Assembly: GCA_964460035.1 (NCBI GenBank)
Contig: CAYWPG010000005.1
Coordinates: 1-64,000 of the forward strand
Direction of reading: 5' to 3'
Length of the DNA stretch: 64,000 nucleotides
Source: CAYWPG01 sp964460035
GTDB taxonomy: Bacteria > Pseudomonadota > Gammaproteobacteria > Nitrococcales > AK92
In this document: one piece after another, positions 9,112-17,936 of the stretch
How positions within the stretch are numbered: position 1 is the stretch's first letter
Layout: each line of letters starts with the position of its first letter
Program-made: the position numbers and the translations under genes
Notes under the pieces: model-generated
Databases searched by the model: none
Seen by the model: the letters and a program-made list of their open reading frames with translations, nothing else
Told to the model about the DNA's origin: nothing

Positions 9112-9495
9112 CTAGCGGCGGAACAGCACCAGCGCCTCGCCCCGGCAAATGGGGCGGCCTCCTTCGCCGCTGCAAACGGTCTGGAGGTTCACCAATGCTT
9201 TTTCCGGTCGCAGACGGGTTACTGTCACGCGTGCGGTCAGCATTTCGTCGACCCGTGGATGAGCGGCGAACTCTAGTGTCTGTTTGAGATAGTTGGTTCC
9301 ATGCCCCGGCAGCCGCTCGCCCAATAGATAGGAGAATAGTCCAGCAATCAGCGGTTCGGGGACCAAACTCGGATCGTCGATGTCGGACCATGCCAGCTGC
9401 CGCCAAGCGGCGATCTCGGCGCCGCCGTAGCTGCGGGATACGGCGGCGGAGTCTCCGAGCGAGAGTGCACCGAAACGGCGACGCCGGGCGTTCAT
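9112..9495 (-). CDS. MaoC-like hot-dog protein lacking the catalytic motif
   Basis: A 127-residue protein with the MaoC / R-hydratase fold: FSYLLGERLPGHGTNYLKQTLEF and GEALVLFRR align with PhaJ-type hydratases. The segment that normally carries the catalytic Asp and His (GDxNPxH) is shortened and reads SDIDDPSLVPEPLIAG, so neither residue is present. It overlaps the neighbouring intact hydratase gene by four bases (ATGA), implying coupled translation. I infer a structural partner in a heteromeric hydratase, as in the mycobacterial ChsH1-ChsH2 pair; a binding-only role is also possible. Confidence 0.75.
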   Translation of the reverse strand: MNARRRRFGALSLGDSAAVSRSYGGAEIAAWRQLAWSDIDDPSLVPEPLIAGLFSYLLGERLPGHGTNYLKQTLEFAAHPRVDEMLTARVTVTRLRPEKALVNLQTVCSGEGGRPICRGEALVLFRR

Positions 9496-9890
9496 TGCTG
9501 CGCCCTCATCAGCGCGAGCGTGCACTCGCCTTGCAGGCCAAGACTGCCATCGGCCTTGCGCACGGTGGTGGCAAGTCGCAGCTGCCCGCCCGTGGCGTGC
9601 GGCAGGCGTTCCAGACGCAGCATGACGGTCTCGCCCGCATAGGTGGGCGTGGGGAACATCAGCTCTTGGCGCAACAGCCGGCAGCCCTGGAAGTGGCGCG
9701 CGATCAGGCCGCGGATGGCGCTAAAGAGCAGCATCCCGTGAGCGACAGTGGCTCCGAACGGCGTCTGGGCGGCAAACGCCGGATCTACATGAATAGGGTT
9801 GGCGTCGCCGGATAAGCGGGCGAACGTCTCGAAATCGGCCTGCGTGAATACACGGCTCTCTTCGATGGGGAGGCGGTCAGCTGGCAGCAC
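9492..9890 (-). CDS. MaoC-family (R)-specific enoyl-CoA hydratase
   Basis: A 132-residue hot-dog enzyme with the complete hydratase-2 motif: SGDANPIHVDP, giving Asp29 and His34, followed by FGATVAHGM. It should add water to a 2-enoyl-CoA to give the (R)-3-hydroxyacyl-CoA. The GTG start at 9890 lies inside the end of the ligase gene, seven bases after AGGAG, and gives the usual family length. Translation is thus coupled to the ligase upstream and, by an ATGA overlap, to the defective paralogue downstream. Confidence 0.85.
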   Translation of the reverse strand: MLPADRLPIEESRVFTQADFETFARLSGDANPIHVDPAFAAQTPFGATVAHGMLLFSAIRGLIARHFQGCRLLRQELMFPTPTYAGETVMLRLERLPHATGGQLRLATTVRKADGSLGLQGECTLALMRAQQ

Positions 9891-11394
9891 GGCGCAACTC
9901 CTGCTTTTGGATTTTGCCCAAGGCATTGCGCGGCAGTTCGGCGGCGAACTCGAACGCGCGAGGCACTTTGTAAGCAGCCAGACGTTGGCGGCAGAAGTCG
10001 CGCAGTTCGTCCTCGGTCGGCGCCGCTGCGCCCGCACGCAGGCAAAGATAGGCCTTGCCCGTTTCGCCCCAGCGCTCGTCCGCTATACCGACCACCGCCG
10101 CTTCGGCGATTGCCGGATGCTGCAGCAGCACTTGCTCGATCTCGGCCGGGTAGACGTTCTCGCCGCCGGAGATGTACATATCCTTCCAGCGGTCGACGAT
10201 GTAGTAGTCACCGTCGGCATCGCAGCGGGCGACGTCGCCGCTGTGCAGCCACCCGTCTGGCTCTATCGTTTCTCGGGTAGCGTCGGGCCGGCGCCAGTAG
10301 CCGGGGGTGACCCCGGGGCCGCGGATCAGCAGCTCTCCCGCTTCGCCGGGCGGCACATCGCGGCCCTCGCGATCGACGATGCGAACCTCTACCGCGAGCT
10401 GAGGTTTGCCCACCGAGCCGATCTTGTACGGCACGCTAGCTTCGTCGAGCAGAAAAATGGTTGGACCGGTTTCGGTCATGCCGCAGCCAGTGCGTATGTA
10501 AATGCCTTCGGCGATGTAGCGGCGGGCGACGGCTTCCGACAATGCGGCTCCGCCGCATCCCCAGGAGCGAACGCGTCGCAGTCTCTGACCGCTGAAACCC
10601 GGTTGCTCCAGCAGCATCTGATAAATCGCCGGAACGGCGAAGAACACGGTGGCCCGTTCGGCCAGCACGTCGAGCGCCTTGGCGGGATCGAAACTGCGTT
10701 GCACCAGCACGCAACCGCCTACGAACAACACGGCGCTGGAGTAGAGGTTGATGCCGGCGGTATGGAACATGGGCAGTACGTTGAGCAGCACGTCGTCCTG
10801 CCGCAGCCCCACTGCGATGCCTATGCTCAGGTAGTTGGCCAGCATCATGCGGAAGGTCTGGATAACGCCTTTGGGCTGTCCAGTGGTGCCAGAGGTGTAG
10901 AGCAGATACCAGGGTGTGTCGCCGGAGCGATTCGGGTGGGGGATGCGAGCGGGTTGCACGGCAGCCAGGTCGCTCTGGTAATCGCGCTCGCCCGGTCCGG
11001 CTTCGCCAAGCGCAATCGGCACCAGGCCCGGCCGGTGGGCGATGAGCTCATGCGCTTTGTCGGCCAGCTCCTCGCCGAAAATCAAAGCCTTGGGTTCAGC
11101 GTCGTCCAGCAGCGCTAGCAGTTCGGGCACCGCCAGGCGCCAGTTCAATGGCACCAGGATGGCGCCGGCCTTGGCACAGCCGAACAGCAGCGCGAAGAAC
11201 TCGGCGCGATTGTGTCCGAGGTAGGCCAGCCGCTCTCCCGGGCCCACACTCCACTGCACGCAGGCAGCTGCAACACGGGCGGCTCGTTCGTCGAGCTCGG
11301 CGTAGGTATAGCGGGTGCCATCCTCCAGATCTTCCACAGCGGGCGAGTGCGGACTGAGGGCTGCCCGGCGCGCCAACAGATCGAACATCTCCAT
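9877..11394 (-). CDS. AMP-forming acyl-CoA ligase
   Basis: A 505-residue member of the ANL superfamily. The P-loop YTSGTTGQPKGV is at 166-177, the A5 motif GCGMTETG at about 303-310, the hinge and SGGENVYPAEIE in the C-terminal part, and the catalytic lysine in ALGKIQ (Lys494). It activates a carboxylic acid with ATP to an acyl-AMP and then to the CoA thioester in the cytoplasm. The chain or ring specificity cannot be read from sequence alone. ATG 11394 follows a GAGGAGAGAG site; an open frame extends upstream without a better start. Confidence 0.9.
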   Translation of the reverse strand: MEMFDLLARRAALSPHSPAVEDLEDGTRYTYAELDERAARVAAACVQWSVGPGERLAYLGHNRAEFFALLFGCAKAGAILVPLNWRLAVPELLALLDDAEPKALIFGEELADKAHELIAHRPGLVPIALGEAGPGERDYQSDLAAVQPARIPHPNRSGDTPWYLLYTSGTTGQPKGVIQTFRMMLANYLSIGIAVGLRQDDVLLNVLPMFHTAGINLYSSAVLFVGGCVLVQRSFDPAKALDVLAERATVFFAVPAIYQMLLEQPGFSGQRLRRVRSWGCGGAALSEAVARRYIAEGIYIRTGCGMTETGPTIFLLDEASVPYKIGSVGKPQLAVEVRIVDREGRDVPPGEAGELLIRGPGVTPGYWRRPDATRETIEPDGWLHSGDVARCDADGDYYIVDRWKDMYISGGENVYPAEIEQVLLQHPAIAEAAVVGIADERWGETGKAYLCLRAGAAAPTEDELRDFCRQRLAAYKVPRAFEFAAELPRNALGKIQKQELRRAAS

Positions 11395-11449
11395 TGCTCT
11401 CTCCTCTTCAGCCACCAACGAGGCTGCGCCTGCCACGAAGCCTGTCTCC

Positions 11450-12217
11450 TCAGGTCGAACAGCGCAGAAACTCGGCCATGCCTCGATGCGCTTCGTCGCT
11501 CTCGATCTGCTCCAGAAAACTCTGCCGCTCCGCTTCCAGTGCGGTGGCAACGCGCTGCGTATCGGGCCGCATCAAGCGCAACGTTCTGGCGACACTGCCG
11601 CGTTTCTTGGCGGCTATAGCGGCCGCCACCGCTGCGGCTTGCTGCGCCAGTTCCTCAGGTTGCACCAGCTCTTGAACCAGCCCGTAGCTCAGCGCCTGCT
11701 CGGCGCTCAGCGTTCGGTTCAGCAGTTGGATTTCCAGTGCGCGCGCACGCCCTATCCGTTCGGGCAACAGAGCGGTCCAGCCGCCGTCCGGACTGAATCC
11801 CACCGTTACATACCAAGGCGCGAAGCTGGCACGCGGCGTGGCCAGCACAAGATCGCAGCCCAGCACCAGGCCCAGCGCCCCGCCGGTTACAAGACCGTGC
11901 ACGGCCGCCAGCGACGGACAGGGCAGTGCGAGAAGATCCAGAATCGCCTGGTTCAACAGACCGACCACCGCCTCGGCGTATTGGCGCCGGCCCTCACGCC
12001 CGGCCTCGAAGAACGCACGCACATCGCCGCCGGTGGAGAAGGAACGGCCGTTCGCCGACAGGAGCAGCGCCGCCGGGGCGGCCGCGGCCGCTTCCCGCAA
12101 TGCCGCGCGCAAATCCGTCAGCAGCGCGGGTACCAGCGCGTTATGGCGGGCGGGCCGGTTCAGCACCACGTGTGCGAACTCCCCATCGAAGCGCAATTGC
12201 ACCAGCGGCGCCGTCAT
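11450..12217 (-). CDS. Crotonase-family enoyl-CoA hydratase/isomerase, PaaG-like
   Basis: A 255-residue crotonase-fold protein. The CoA/oxyanion segment SFSTGGDVRAF and HGLVTGGALGL are present. At the catalytic position the sequence reads VGFSPDGGW (Asp144), as in PaaG-type isomerases, instead of the glutamate of classical hydratases. An isomerase acting on an enoyl-CoA double bond is therefore more likely than a plain hydratase. The ATG overlaps the tetR stop by ATGA, so regulator and enzyme share one transcript. Confidence 0.82.
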   Translation of the reverse strand: MTAPLVQLRFDGEFAHVVLNRPARHNALVPALLTDLRAALREAAAAAPAALLLSANGRSFSTGGDVRAFFEAGREGRRQYAEAVVGLLNQAILDLLALPCPSLAAVHGLVTGGALGLVLGCDLVLATPRASFAPWYVTVGFSPDGGWTALLPERIGRARALEIQLLNRTLSAEQALSYGLVQELVQPEELAQQAAAVAAAIAAKKRGSVARTLRLMRPDTQRVATALEAERQSFLEQIESDEAHRGMAEFLRCST

Positions 12218-12840
12218 TCCTCTTCCCCCGCGGCCAAGCCGGCACGCATCAGGCTGGCGGCGGTGGCAACCACCTCCTCGATAGGCACATCGCGCTCCCA
12301 GAGGGCAAAACGCATGCCGAGGAAGTGCGCCATCCCCATCAGCGCCCAGGCGCGCACACGGCTATTGCCGGGGCTGAGCTCGCCGCGCACGGTGGCTTGG
12401 GTGAGCAGACGCTCGTAGCCTTCGGCGAAGCTCTCGTAATACTCGCGGTAGATGGACTCGTCGACGAACAACGCTTCTTGGAGGATGCGATACAAGTTCT
12501 GATGTTCGCTAACGAAGTCCAGGAAGGCACGCAGGCCCCACTCCTCAGCCTCCAGCCGATCGCGGCTACCCGCTATGCGCTCGGCGACGAAGCGTCGCAG
12601 CTCGTGCCCGAGCTGGCGTACCAGCTCGCGCAGCGTCGCCTCTTTGTTCGGAAAATGGCAGTAGAACGTGCCCTGGGCGATGCCGGCTCCTCGGGTGATG
12701 TCGACGATGCCGGCGCCATGAAAGCCCAGTGTGCCGAAAGCGTCCTCCGCGGCTTTGAGAATCCGACGCCGCGTACGCTCGCCGCGCCGCGTCTTAGGCG
12801 CGGCGACAACGTTCTTGCGTGAGCGGGAGGCCGTACTCAT
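12214..12840 (-). CDS. TetR-family transcriptional regulator
   Basis: A 208-residue regulator. An N-terminal helix-turn-helix (about 22-70: RRRILKAAEDAFGTLGFHGAGIVDITRGAGIAQGTFYCHF) is followed by an all-helical ligand domain. It heads the string of CoA and Liv genes and overlaps the crotonase gene by four bases, so it probably controls its own operon, perhaps sensing an acyl-CoA. ATG 12840 is chosen because an inverted repeat that looks like its operator lies just upstream; an earlier in-frame ATG at 12897 would place the operator inside the gene. Confidence 0.87.
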   Translation of the reverse strand: MSTASRSRKNVVAAPKTRRGERTRRRILKAAEDAFGTLGFHGAGIVDITRGAGIAQGTFYCHFPNKEATLRELVRQLGHELRRFVAERIAGSRDRLEAEEWGLRAFLDFVSEHQNLYRILQEALFVDESIYREYYESFAEGYERLLTQATVRGELSPGNSRVRAWALMGMAHFLGMRFALWERDVPIEEVVATAASLMRAGLAAGEEE

Positions 12841-12860
12841 GCGGTGCCCCAAATGAAATG

Positions 12861-12905
12861 TGAATCGGTATTCATAAAAATTGACCCTGGTTTGCACACT
12901 GTCAA
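12861..12905 (-). promoter_or_regulatory. Candidate promoter and TetR operator of the CoA-ligase/Liv operon
   Basis: Read on the minus strand, a consensus-like -35 TTGACA lies at 12905-12900. Further downstream is an inverted repeat at 12874-12861, TGAAT-N4-ATTCA, with perfect five-base arms. This sits about 20 bp before the tetR ATG, where a TetR dimer could block transcription. A clear -10 hexamer is not seen; the A/T run at 12876-12884 is the only candidate. Confidence 0.45.
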
Positions 12906-13164
12906 GAGCAAGGATGAATAACAGATTTCGCTAAAATTCCGTGGCTTGGCGTGCGGTAGCCGCTGCAGTGTACGGGCGGCTGGGTGGTGCGGGCGGCTAG
13001 GGGGCGCGCACTCCTCTGTCTTGGTGTTGGCTGCGGTCGGCAGTAGGGGCCCCCGGCCAGCGGCGGTACGGACGTAAAGCCGACGACATGATGAGAATCC
13101 CGGCGGGGAGCTTGGCCGTTCTATACGCTTGGGAGGCTTCGCGGACAGGCGATGGCGGCAGTAA

Positions 13165-16026
13165 TTACCGCTCTGCAGGTTCTGGTTCCGTAGCGGGTGT
13201 AGCCGCGGTGTAGGGCGCTGGCGCGTCCAGCTCGGCGACCGCCGGCCAGGGCTCTACAGAGCGCGCGCTGCCCCCGCCCAGTACCCGATACAGTTCGCCC
13301 GCATCGATGGGCTTGGTCAGAAAGGCGTGAAAGCCTGCGGCGAGGCAGCGCTCTTCCTCCTCGGGCATGGCATTCGCCGTCAGTGCCACCAGCACGATCG
13401 AGTCGTAGCGTCGTTCGGCGCGGATGCGGGCAGCGAGCTCATAGCCGGTAATCCCCGGCATGCGAATATCGGATAGCACATACTGATATTCGCCCTTCTC
13501 CAGCATGGCCAGGGCGGTGGCGCCGTCCTCTGCCAGGTCCGCTTCGATTCCGGCGTTGCGCAGCAGCAGCGCGATGAGCTTGCGGTTCACGGCGGAGTCT
13601 TCCACCACCAGAACGCGCCGCCCAGCGGCCCGCAGCGCAGGGCTAGCCAGGTGCCTGCTCGGTTCGTAGGGGGGCGGCAGCGGTGCGGCGCTCAGTAAAG
13701 CGCGTAGCAATACGTTTCTGCACAGCGGCTTGTGGAAGGTTGTGCAGGCGATTTGGGGCGGGAGACGAGAAAGCGCGACATCGCCCTCGCCCCTGGCGGC
13801 CGCAACGATGCGAGTCGGGCGGCTGCCCAGTTGCGCGAGCAGCTGGTCGCCTTCTTGCTCGTCACGGTCGACTAACAGGATCCAGTCCTGCAGGTCATCG
13901 GGAAGCTGCGATGCGTCCTCCACCACAAGCAGTTCCTTGCATTCCCGGGCGAGGACGGTGCTGACGAAATGGCGGAACAGCGGCCGGTTGCCGAGCACGG
14001 CGATACGCAGGCCGCTCACCGTACCCGGGGGAGCCGGCTCGTTCGCTTCCATCGCATGGCCGATGGCGATAGTGAAAAGAAAATGGGTTCCGGATCCGGG
14101 TTGGCTGCGGAACCAGACCGAGCCGTTCATGCGCTCGATCAGTCCCTTGCAGATCGCAAGGCCAAGACCGGTACCCGTGTACTGGCGCCCATCGGATTCG
14201 TCGGCTTGGGTAAACGGCTCGAACAAGCGGTCTGCCGACGCGGTTTCTATCCCGATCCCGGTGTCGCGAACCGAGAACAGCAATACCATTCCGGCTGCCG
14301 ACTCGCTGCTGAGTTCGACCTGCAGCTCGATCTCGCCCAGGTGGGTGAACTTCACTGCGTTGGCCAGCAGGTTCACCAGGATCTGCTTGAGGCGGAAGCG
14401 ATCGGCATGAATACGGTTGGGCACCCCGGGCTTGCGCATCAGCGCCATTTCGACGTTCTTTCGGCTCAGTTCAGCCATGAATAACGCTCCGGTCTCCTCC
14501 AGCAGGTCATCCAGCTCGAAATCCGACGGCTCCAGCCGCAGCATGCCGGCATTGAGCCTAGAGAGGTCGAGCATTTGGTTGACGATGGTCAGCAGATCCT
14601 CGGAAGCTGTCTTGACTGCTTTGAGCAGCTCGCTCTGACGGCCGGTGGGGTTGGCTGCCAGCGCCAGATCGGTGAAGCCCTGGATGGCCGTGATCGGCGT
14701 GCGCATCTCGTGCGTCATATTGGTGAGAAAGTTGCTTTTCGCTTCCGCGGCCGCTTCGGCGGCTTCGCGTTGCTGATCGGCCCGCATCTGGGCTTGGCGG
14801 GCAGCGCTCACGCGGCTGGCGAGCGCAACCGACAGCAGTGCCGCTTCCGCAGCTACCCCGTACTGCAGCGCATTCATGGTAAAGGCGTTCGCCGGCAGCA
14901 CACCGAATAGGGTGAGCCAAAAGCAGGTGGCGCCAGTGAGCAGAGCAAGCCAGGCGAGTATGAACAGGCGCGCGCTCCGATTGCCTCGCCGCAGCATCAC
15001 CAAGCCGCAGATCAATGCCGTGGGCGCAGCGAGCAGTGCCAGGCTCATCGCCAGCCGCAGGCTGATATCCGGCGGCAGGAGCAGGGCCCCGGCGGTGCTG
15101 ATCAAGGCCAGGGCCCCGAAGGTTGTCATGATCCGGTCCCAGCTCTCTGGCGCATAGGTGGGCGTATCCAGAAAGCTGCGCAGGAACTGACTGGCGAAGT
15201 AGATCGTCAGGCTGACCAGCACCGGGACGCTGACCAGGTTCCACCAGGAGTCTGCCGGCCAGAGATATGTGTAGGAATAGCCTTCTATAGTCGCATGCGC
15301 CAGTGCCAGGCAGCCAATATTCAGCACGTAGTACAAGTACACCCGCTCGCGCAGCGCTGCGAACACCAGGCTGTTGTAGAGCAGCATGATCAGCAGTGCG
15401 CCGAAGTACAGCCCCCAACCGAGCTGGCGCATATCGTTGCTGGCCAGATAGGTCTTGGGAGAGACCAGGCGCAACGGCAGTTGTACCGGCGCATTGGACT
15501 CGAGGCGAAGATACAGTTTCTTCTCCTCCGCGGGTTCGAGCACTATGGGGAACACGAAATGACGCGAGGGAAGCGGCCGCCGCAAATAGGGAGCGCCGCG
15601 ACCGGTCTCGGCGGCAACGTAGCCGCCGCCTTGCGGATCGTAGAGGGTGACCGAGCTGATCTGGGGCGAGCCGACTTCCAGGTACCAGAGCCTCTCGCCA
15701 GCGGTAAGGCGGGCGTCGCCGGTGAGGGGGATTTCTACCCAATAGCGCGAGCCGGTAAGCCCGAAGTTGGGCATGGGCGATGTGCTGGGCTCGAAGGCGT
15801 GCTCCAGCGCCCCGGAAATAATCTGCTCTATATCGTAGATCCGTCCGGTATCTTCCAAGATACGAACGACGGTGCCGAGCTGATAAGCCTCGCGATCCGC
15901 ACTGATCGTTATTGCGTTGGCGTTGGAACAGACCCCGATGATAACGGCTAACGCCAATAGCCAAGCGGCCCAGCCGCTAGCGATCGGCTGGCTGGCAGCC
16001 GTTTGGAGTCGCGGGCGCGTAGCCAT
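13165..16026 (-). CDS. 7TM-DISM hybrid sensor histidine kinase
   Basis: A 953-residue inner-membrane sensor. A signal/first helix (20-38) precedes an extracytoplasmic 7TMR-DISMED2-like domain (40-195), a 7TM-DISM block (205-405), a coiled linker, a HisKA domain (His439 in MTHEMRTP), a HATPase domain (N-box NLLANAVKF, DTGIGI, GTGLGL), a degenerate receiver-like segment (about 665-785) and a canonical receiver (803-920, Asp853 in LSDIRMPG). It should relay phosphate from His439 to Asp853 and on to an unlinked Hpt or regulator; none is encoded here. The architecture resembles BarA/RetS-type hybrids. The C-terminal 30 residues are Pro/Ala rich. Confidence 0.93.
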   Translation of the reverse strand: MATRPRLQTAASQPIASGWAAWLLALAVIIGVCSNANAITISADREAYQLGTVVRILEDTGRIYDIEQIISGALEHAFEPSTSPMPNFGLTGSRYWVEIPLTGDARLTAGERLWYLEVGSPQISSVTLYDPQGGGYVAAETGRGAPYLRRPLPSRHFVFPIVLEPAEEKKLYLRLESNAPVQLPLRLVSPKTYLASNDMRQLGWGLYFGALLIMLLYNSLVFAALRERVYLYYVLNIGCLALAHATIEGYSYTYLWPADSWWNLVSVPVLVSLTIYFASQFLRSFLDTPTYAPESWDRIMTTFGALALISTAGALLLPPDISLRLAMSLALLAAPTALICGLVMLRRGNRSARLFILAWLALLTGATCFWLTLFGVLPANAFTMNALQYGVAAEAALLSVALASRVSAARQAQMRADQQREAAEAAAEAKSNFLTNMTHEMRTPITAIQGFTDLALAANPTGRQSELLKAVKTASEDLLTIVNQMLDLSRLNAGMLRLEPSDFELDDLLEETGALFMAELSRKNVEMALMRKPGVPNRIHADRFRLKQILVNLLANAVKFTHLGEIELQVELSSESAAGMVLLFSVRDTGIGIETASADRLFEPFTQADESDGRQYTGTGLGLAICKGLIERMNGSVWFRSQPGSGTHFLFTIAIGHAMEANEPAPPGTVSGLRIAVLGNRPLFRHFVSTVLARECKELLVVEDASQLPDDLQDWILLVDRDEQEGDQLLAQLGSRPTRIVAAARGEGDVALSRLPPQIACTTFHKPLCRNVLLRALLSAAPLPPPYEPSRHLASPALRAAGRRVLVVEDSAVNRKLIALLLRNAGIEADLAEDGATALAMLEKGEYQYVLSDIRMPGITGYELAARIRAERRYDSIVLVALTANAMPEEEERCLAAGFHAFLTKPIDAGELYRVLGGGSARSVEPWPAVAELDAPAPYTAATPATEPEPAER

Positions 16027-17606
16027 TAGCGCACGGCCTCGCTCGCGCCTTGCCCTGGACTCGGACGGGCGTTGCGCAGCTGCGCCATGGCCTGGTTAGA
16101 GACCCTCGGTGCATCCCTGTTAATAATTTCGGTCCTCGAAAGTATGTTTTTCGCGTCCATGCCTTGCTGGAGGCGGAAATGCACTCGCGCCTCCGAACTA
16201 TGAGCTGCTGAACGTTCGTGCTCTCGCCTGTCCGCAAGCGGCGTATCCCTGCTCCGCTTACGATGTTGCTGTAGCGGATTTCAGGCAGTCCCGGGGTCGC
16301 TGTGGATGTGTAGCGTCCCTTGAGGTCTCGCGTTTTGTAAAACTAGCATTCGCATCGCCGCCACGCGAGTAATGTTACGACATCTCATGTTCTTAACAGG
16401 AAATCGAGCTTGGCAATGAATTATGGGGTTCTTGTTGTCCCTGCCGGCGGCGGGCAGATTCGCTCAACCTCCCTTGCGATGCACTGGTGCGACGTATCTG
16501 CAGTTTAAACGGCATTGGTTTGCGGGCTCGGGCGAGCACGCGAGTCCCCGGCGACGGCTGTCCTTTCTTTCTCAATGGGGCGGAATTTGCCAGTGTGCAG
16601 CGATCCCACGCCTTGAGGCCGGGTGGTCATGGCATCTGAAAATTCGATGTTTCCAATACTGGACGCAAAATGATGGCAGCAGCGCTGCTGCGCGCGGTGA
16701 CGGCCTGGCGCCTGGATCTTCCGGTGCTCCCATGGGTATAGTTAGAGTCGCGTTAATGCCAGCTCGCCCTAGCGAGTCGACCATTCGTTCCAGGGGCGGT
16801 AGGATGGCACATTAGAAAAAGATAAAAAGAAAAGGGCGGCGCATATCGGTACCGCTGCAGTGATGAGATAACAACAACAAAGCAGAAGATTACGGGGGTT
16901 CACGGCTGAGGCGTGTTCCCCAGCGTATCCATGGATTTTTCGGGAGCGCCTTAGTCCGATTGCCAGACACGCTGAACGGCTTCTAATGGGTGCGGTGCAT
17001 GCCAAGCTCAACCGAGCTGGCCTCTGTAGAAGGCGCGTCCATGTTGCCGAATTTCGCAGCACAGTGGCGGCGCTGCGGGCTTATGGCCGAGTTCGCGTTC
17101 AACGAGGCCGGCGCCAAATCCGACGATACGGGGAGCATACTCTCGGCCTGTTCGCAGACAGCGGCACACCGCGCCATCAAGCCGATGGCGGTGCAGCCGT
17201 CTGCCCGGTCGCACGGCAGCGTGTGTGGCAAGCAGGTGCGCCGCCTCGTCCTGGCCTTGCGAGTTGGGGGGAGCGACGGCCCGGCAACGACAATAGCGGT
17301 GCTTCCACCCCACTCTAGCAGCCATATGGAGTAACCTTCTATCTATAGAAGCGTATTGTGAATTGCGATGCGGGGGGTGAATCTATTGTCGAACATCGCG
17401 CTGGTCATTGCCGCCGTGCTCGTCTTACCGCGGCGCCGATACACGTGCTGCCAAACCCATGGCGCAGCTAGCTAGTCGGCGCAGGTGAGAGATAAACGCG
17501 AACGGGCTTCCGCTGCTGCCGGTGCAGAGCGTGGTAGCCACAGGTAGAGGGTTAACCGCGCCCGGTTCGGGCGTTGGCTGTTGATTCAGTTGCTCAGGAA
17601 GTCGTC
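16027..17606. other. 1.6 kb stretch with no supportable gene
   Basis: Between the divergent hybrid kinase and PilZ genes I find no open frame with a recognisable domain, good start and codon bias. Frames of 60-130 codons exist on both strands, for example plus 16423-16815 and 16990-17334 and minus 16769-17062, but their translations are Cys/Arg/Ser-rich and resemble nothing I know. An inverted repeat (GGAGGCG ... CGCCTCC, 16169-16194) lies on the kinase side. Parts are less GC-rich than the flanks, e.g. 16800-16900 and 17330-17400. It may hold promoters, a small RNA or gene remnants. Confidence 0.6.
16169..16194. repeat. Inverted repeat upstream of the hybrid kinase
   Basis: GGAGGCG and CGCCTCC form perfect seven-base arms around a 12-base loop, about 140 bp upstream of the kinase start. 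No T-run follows on either strand. It may be a protein-binding site or an RNA hairpin. Confidence 0.35.
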
Positions 17607-17936
17607 ATGCGTCGAGATCGTCGATACAGCTCTCTGCACATGCGCCGCATCAAGGTGACCAACGCTCTTAGCGGCGATCCGATTGGCGTGATCGGAGATG
17701 TCTCTGTGGGCGGACTGCGCGTGCTCGGACGGGCGCCGCTCGCGGTGGGCGGGTGCTATGACCTGCGCTTGCACATACCCGAGAAGAACGGCGAAACCAG
17801 CCAAGTCGATGTGAAGGTGATCTGCCAGTGGACACGCAAGGACCCGATCTTGCGTGGCTTTCAGATAGGTTGCGCATTGGATCGGCCCTCGAAGGAGTGG
17901 GCCGATGTGGTTACGCGTTTGATTACCCGCCGCTGA
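17607..17936 (+). CDS. PilZ-domain c-di-GMP-binding protein
   Basis: A 109-residue single-domain PilZ protein. Both c-di-GMP motifs are present: the arginine motif RRDRR at 2-6 and D-x-S-x-x-G at 31-36 (DVSVGG). ATG 17607 follows an AGGAAG ribosome site; an upstream in-frame TTG was rejected. It lies next to, and converges on, flhA at the edge of the lateral flagellar locus. PilZ proteins such as YcgR brake flagellar motors and others act on transcription or export, so a motility role is plausible but inferred from position. Confidence 0.9.
   Translation: MRRDRRYSSLHMRRIKVTNALSGDPIGVIGDVSVGGLRVLGRAPLAVGGCYDLRLHIPEKNGETSQVDVKVICQWTRKDPILRGFQIGCALDRPSKEWADVVTRLITRR

Noticed and set aside
7697..9115. 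472-codon open frame on the plus strand
   Set aside because: It mirrors livK and the livG start, which have signal peptide, motifs and ribosome sites; the plus-strand product is Gly/Ala/His-rich with no domain.
9799..11118. 439-codon open frame on the plus strand
   Set aside because: Antisense to the acyl-CoA ligase, which has all ANL motifs.
16990..17334. 114-codon plus-strand frame in the gene-poor gap
   Set aside because: No ribosome site, no recognisable domain and several competing frames on both strands.
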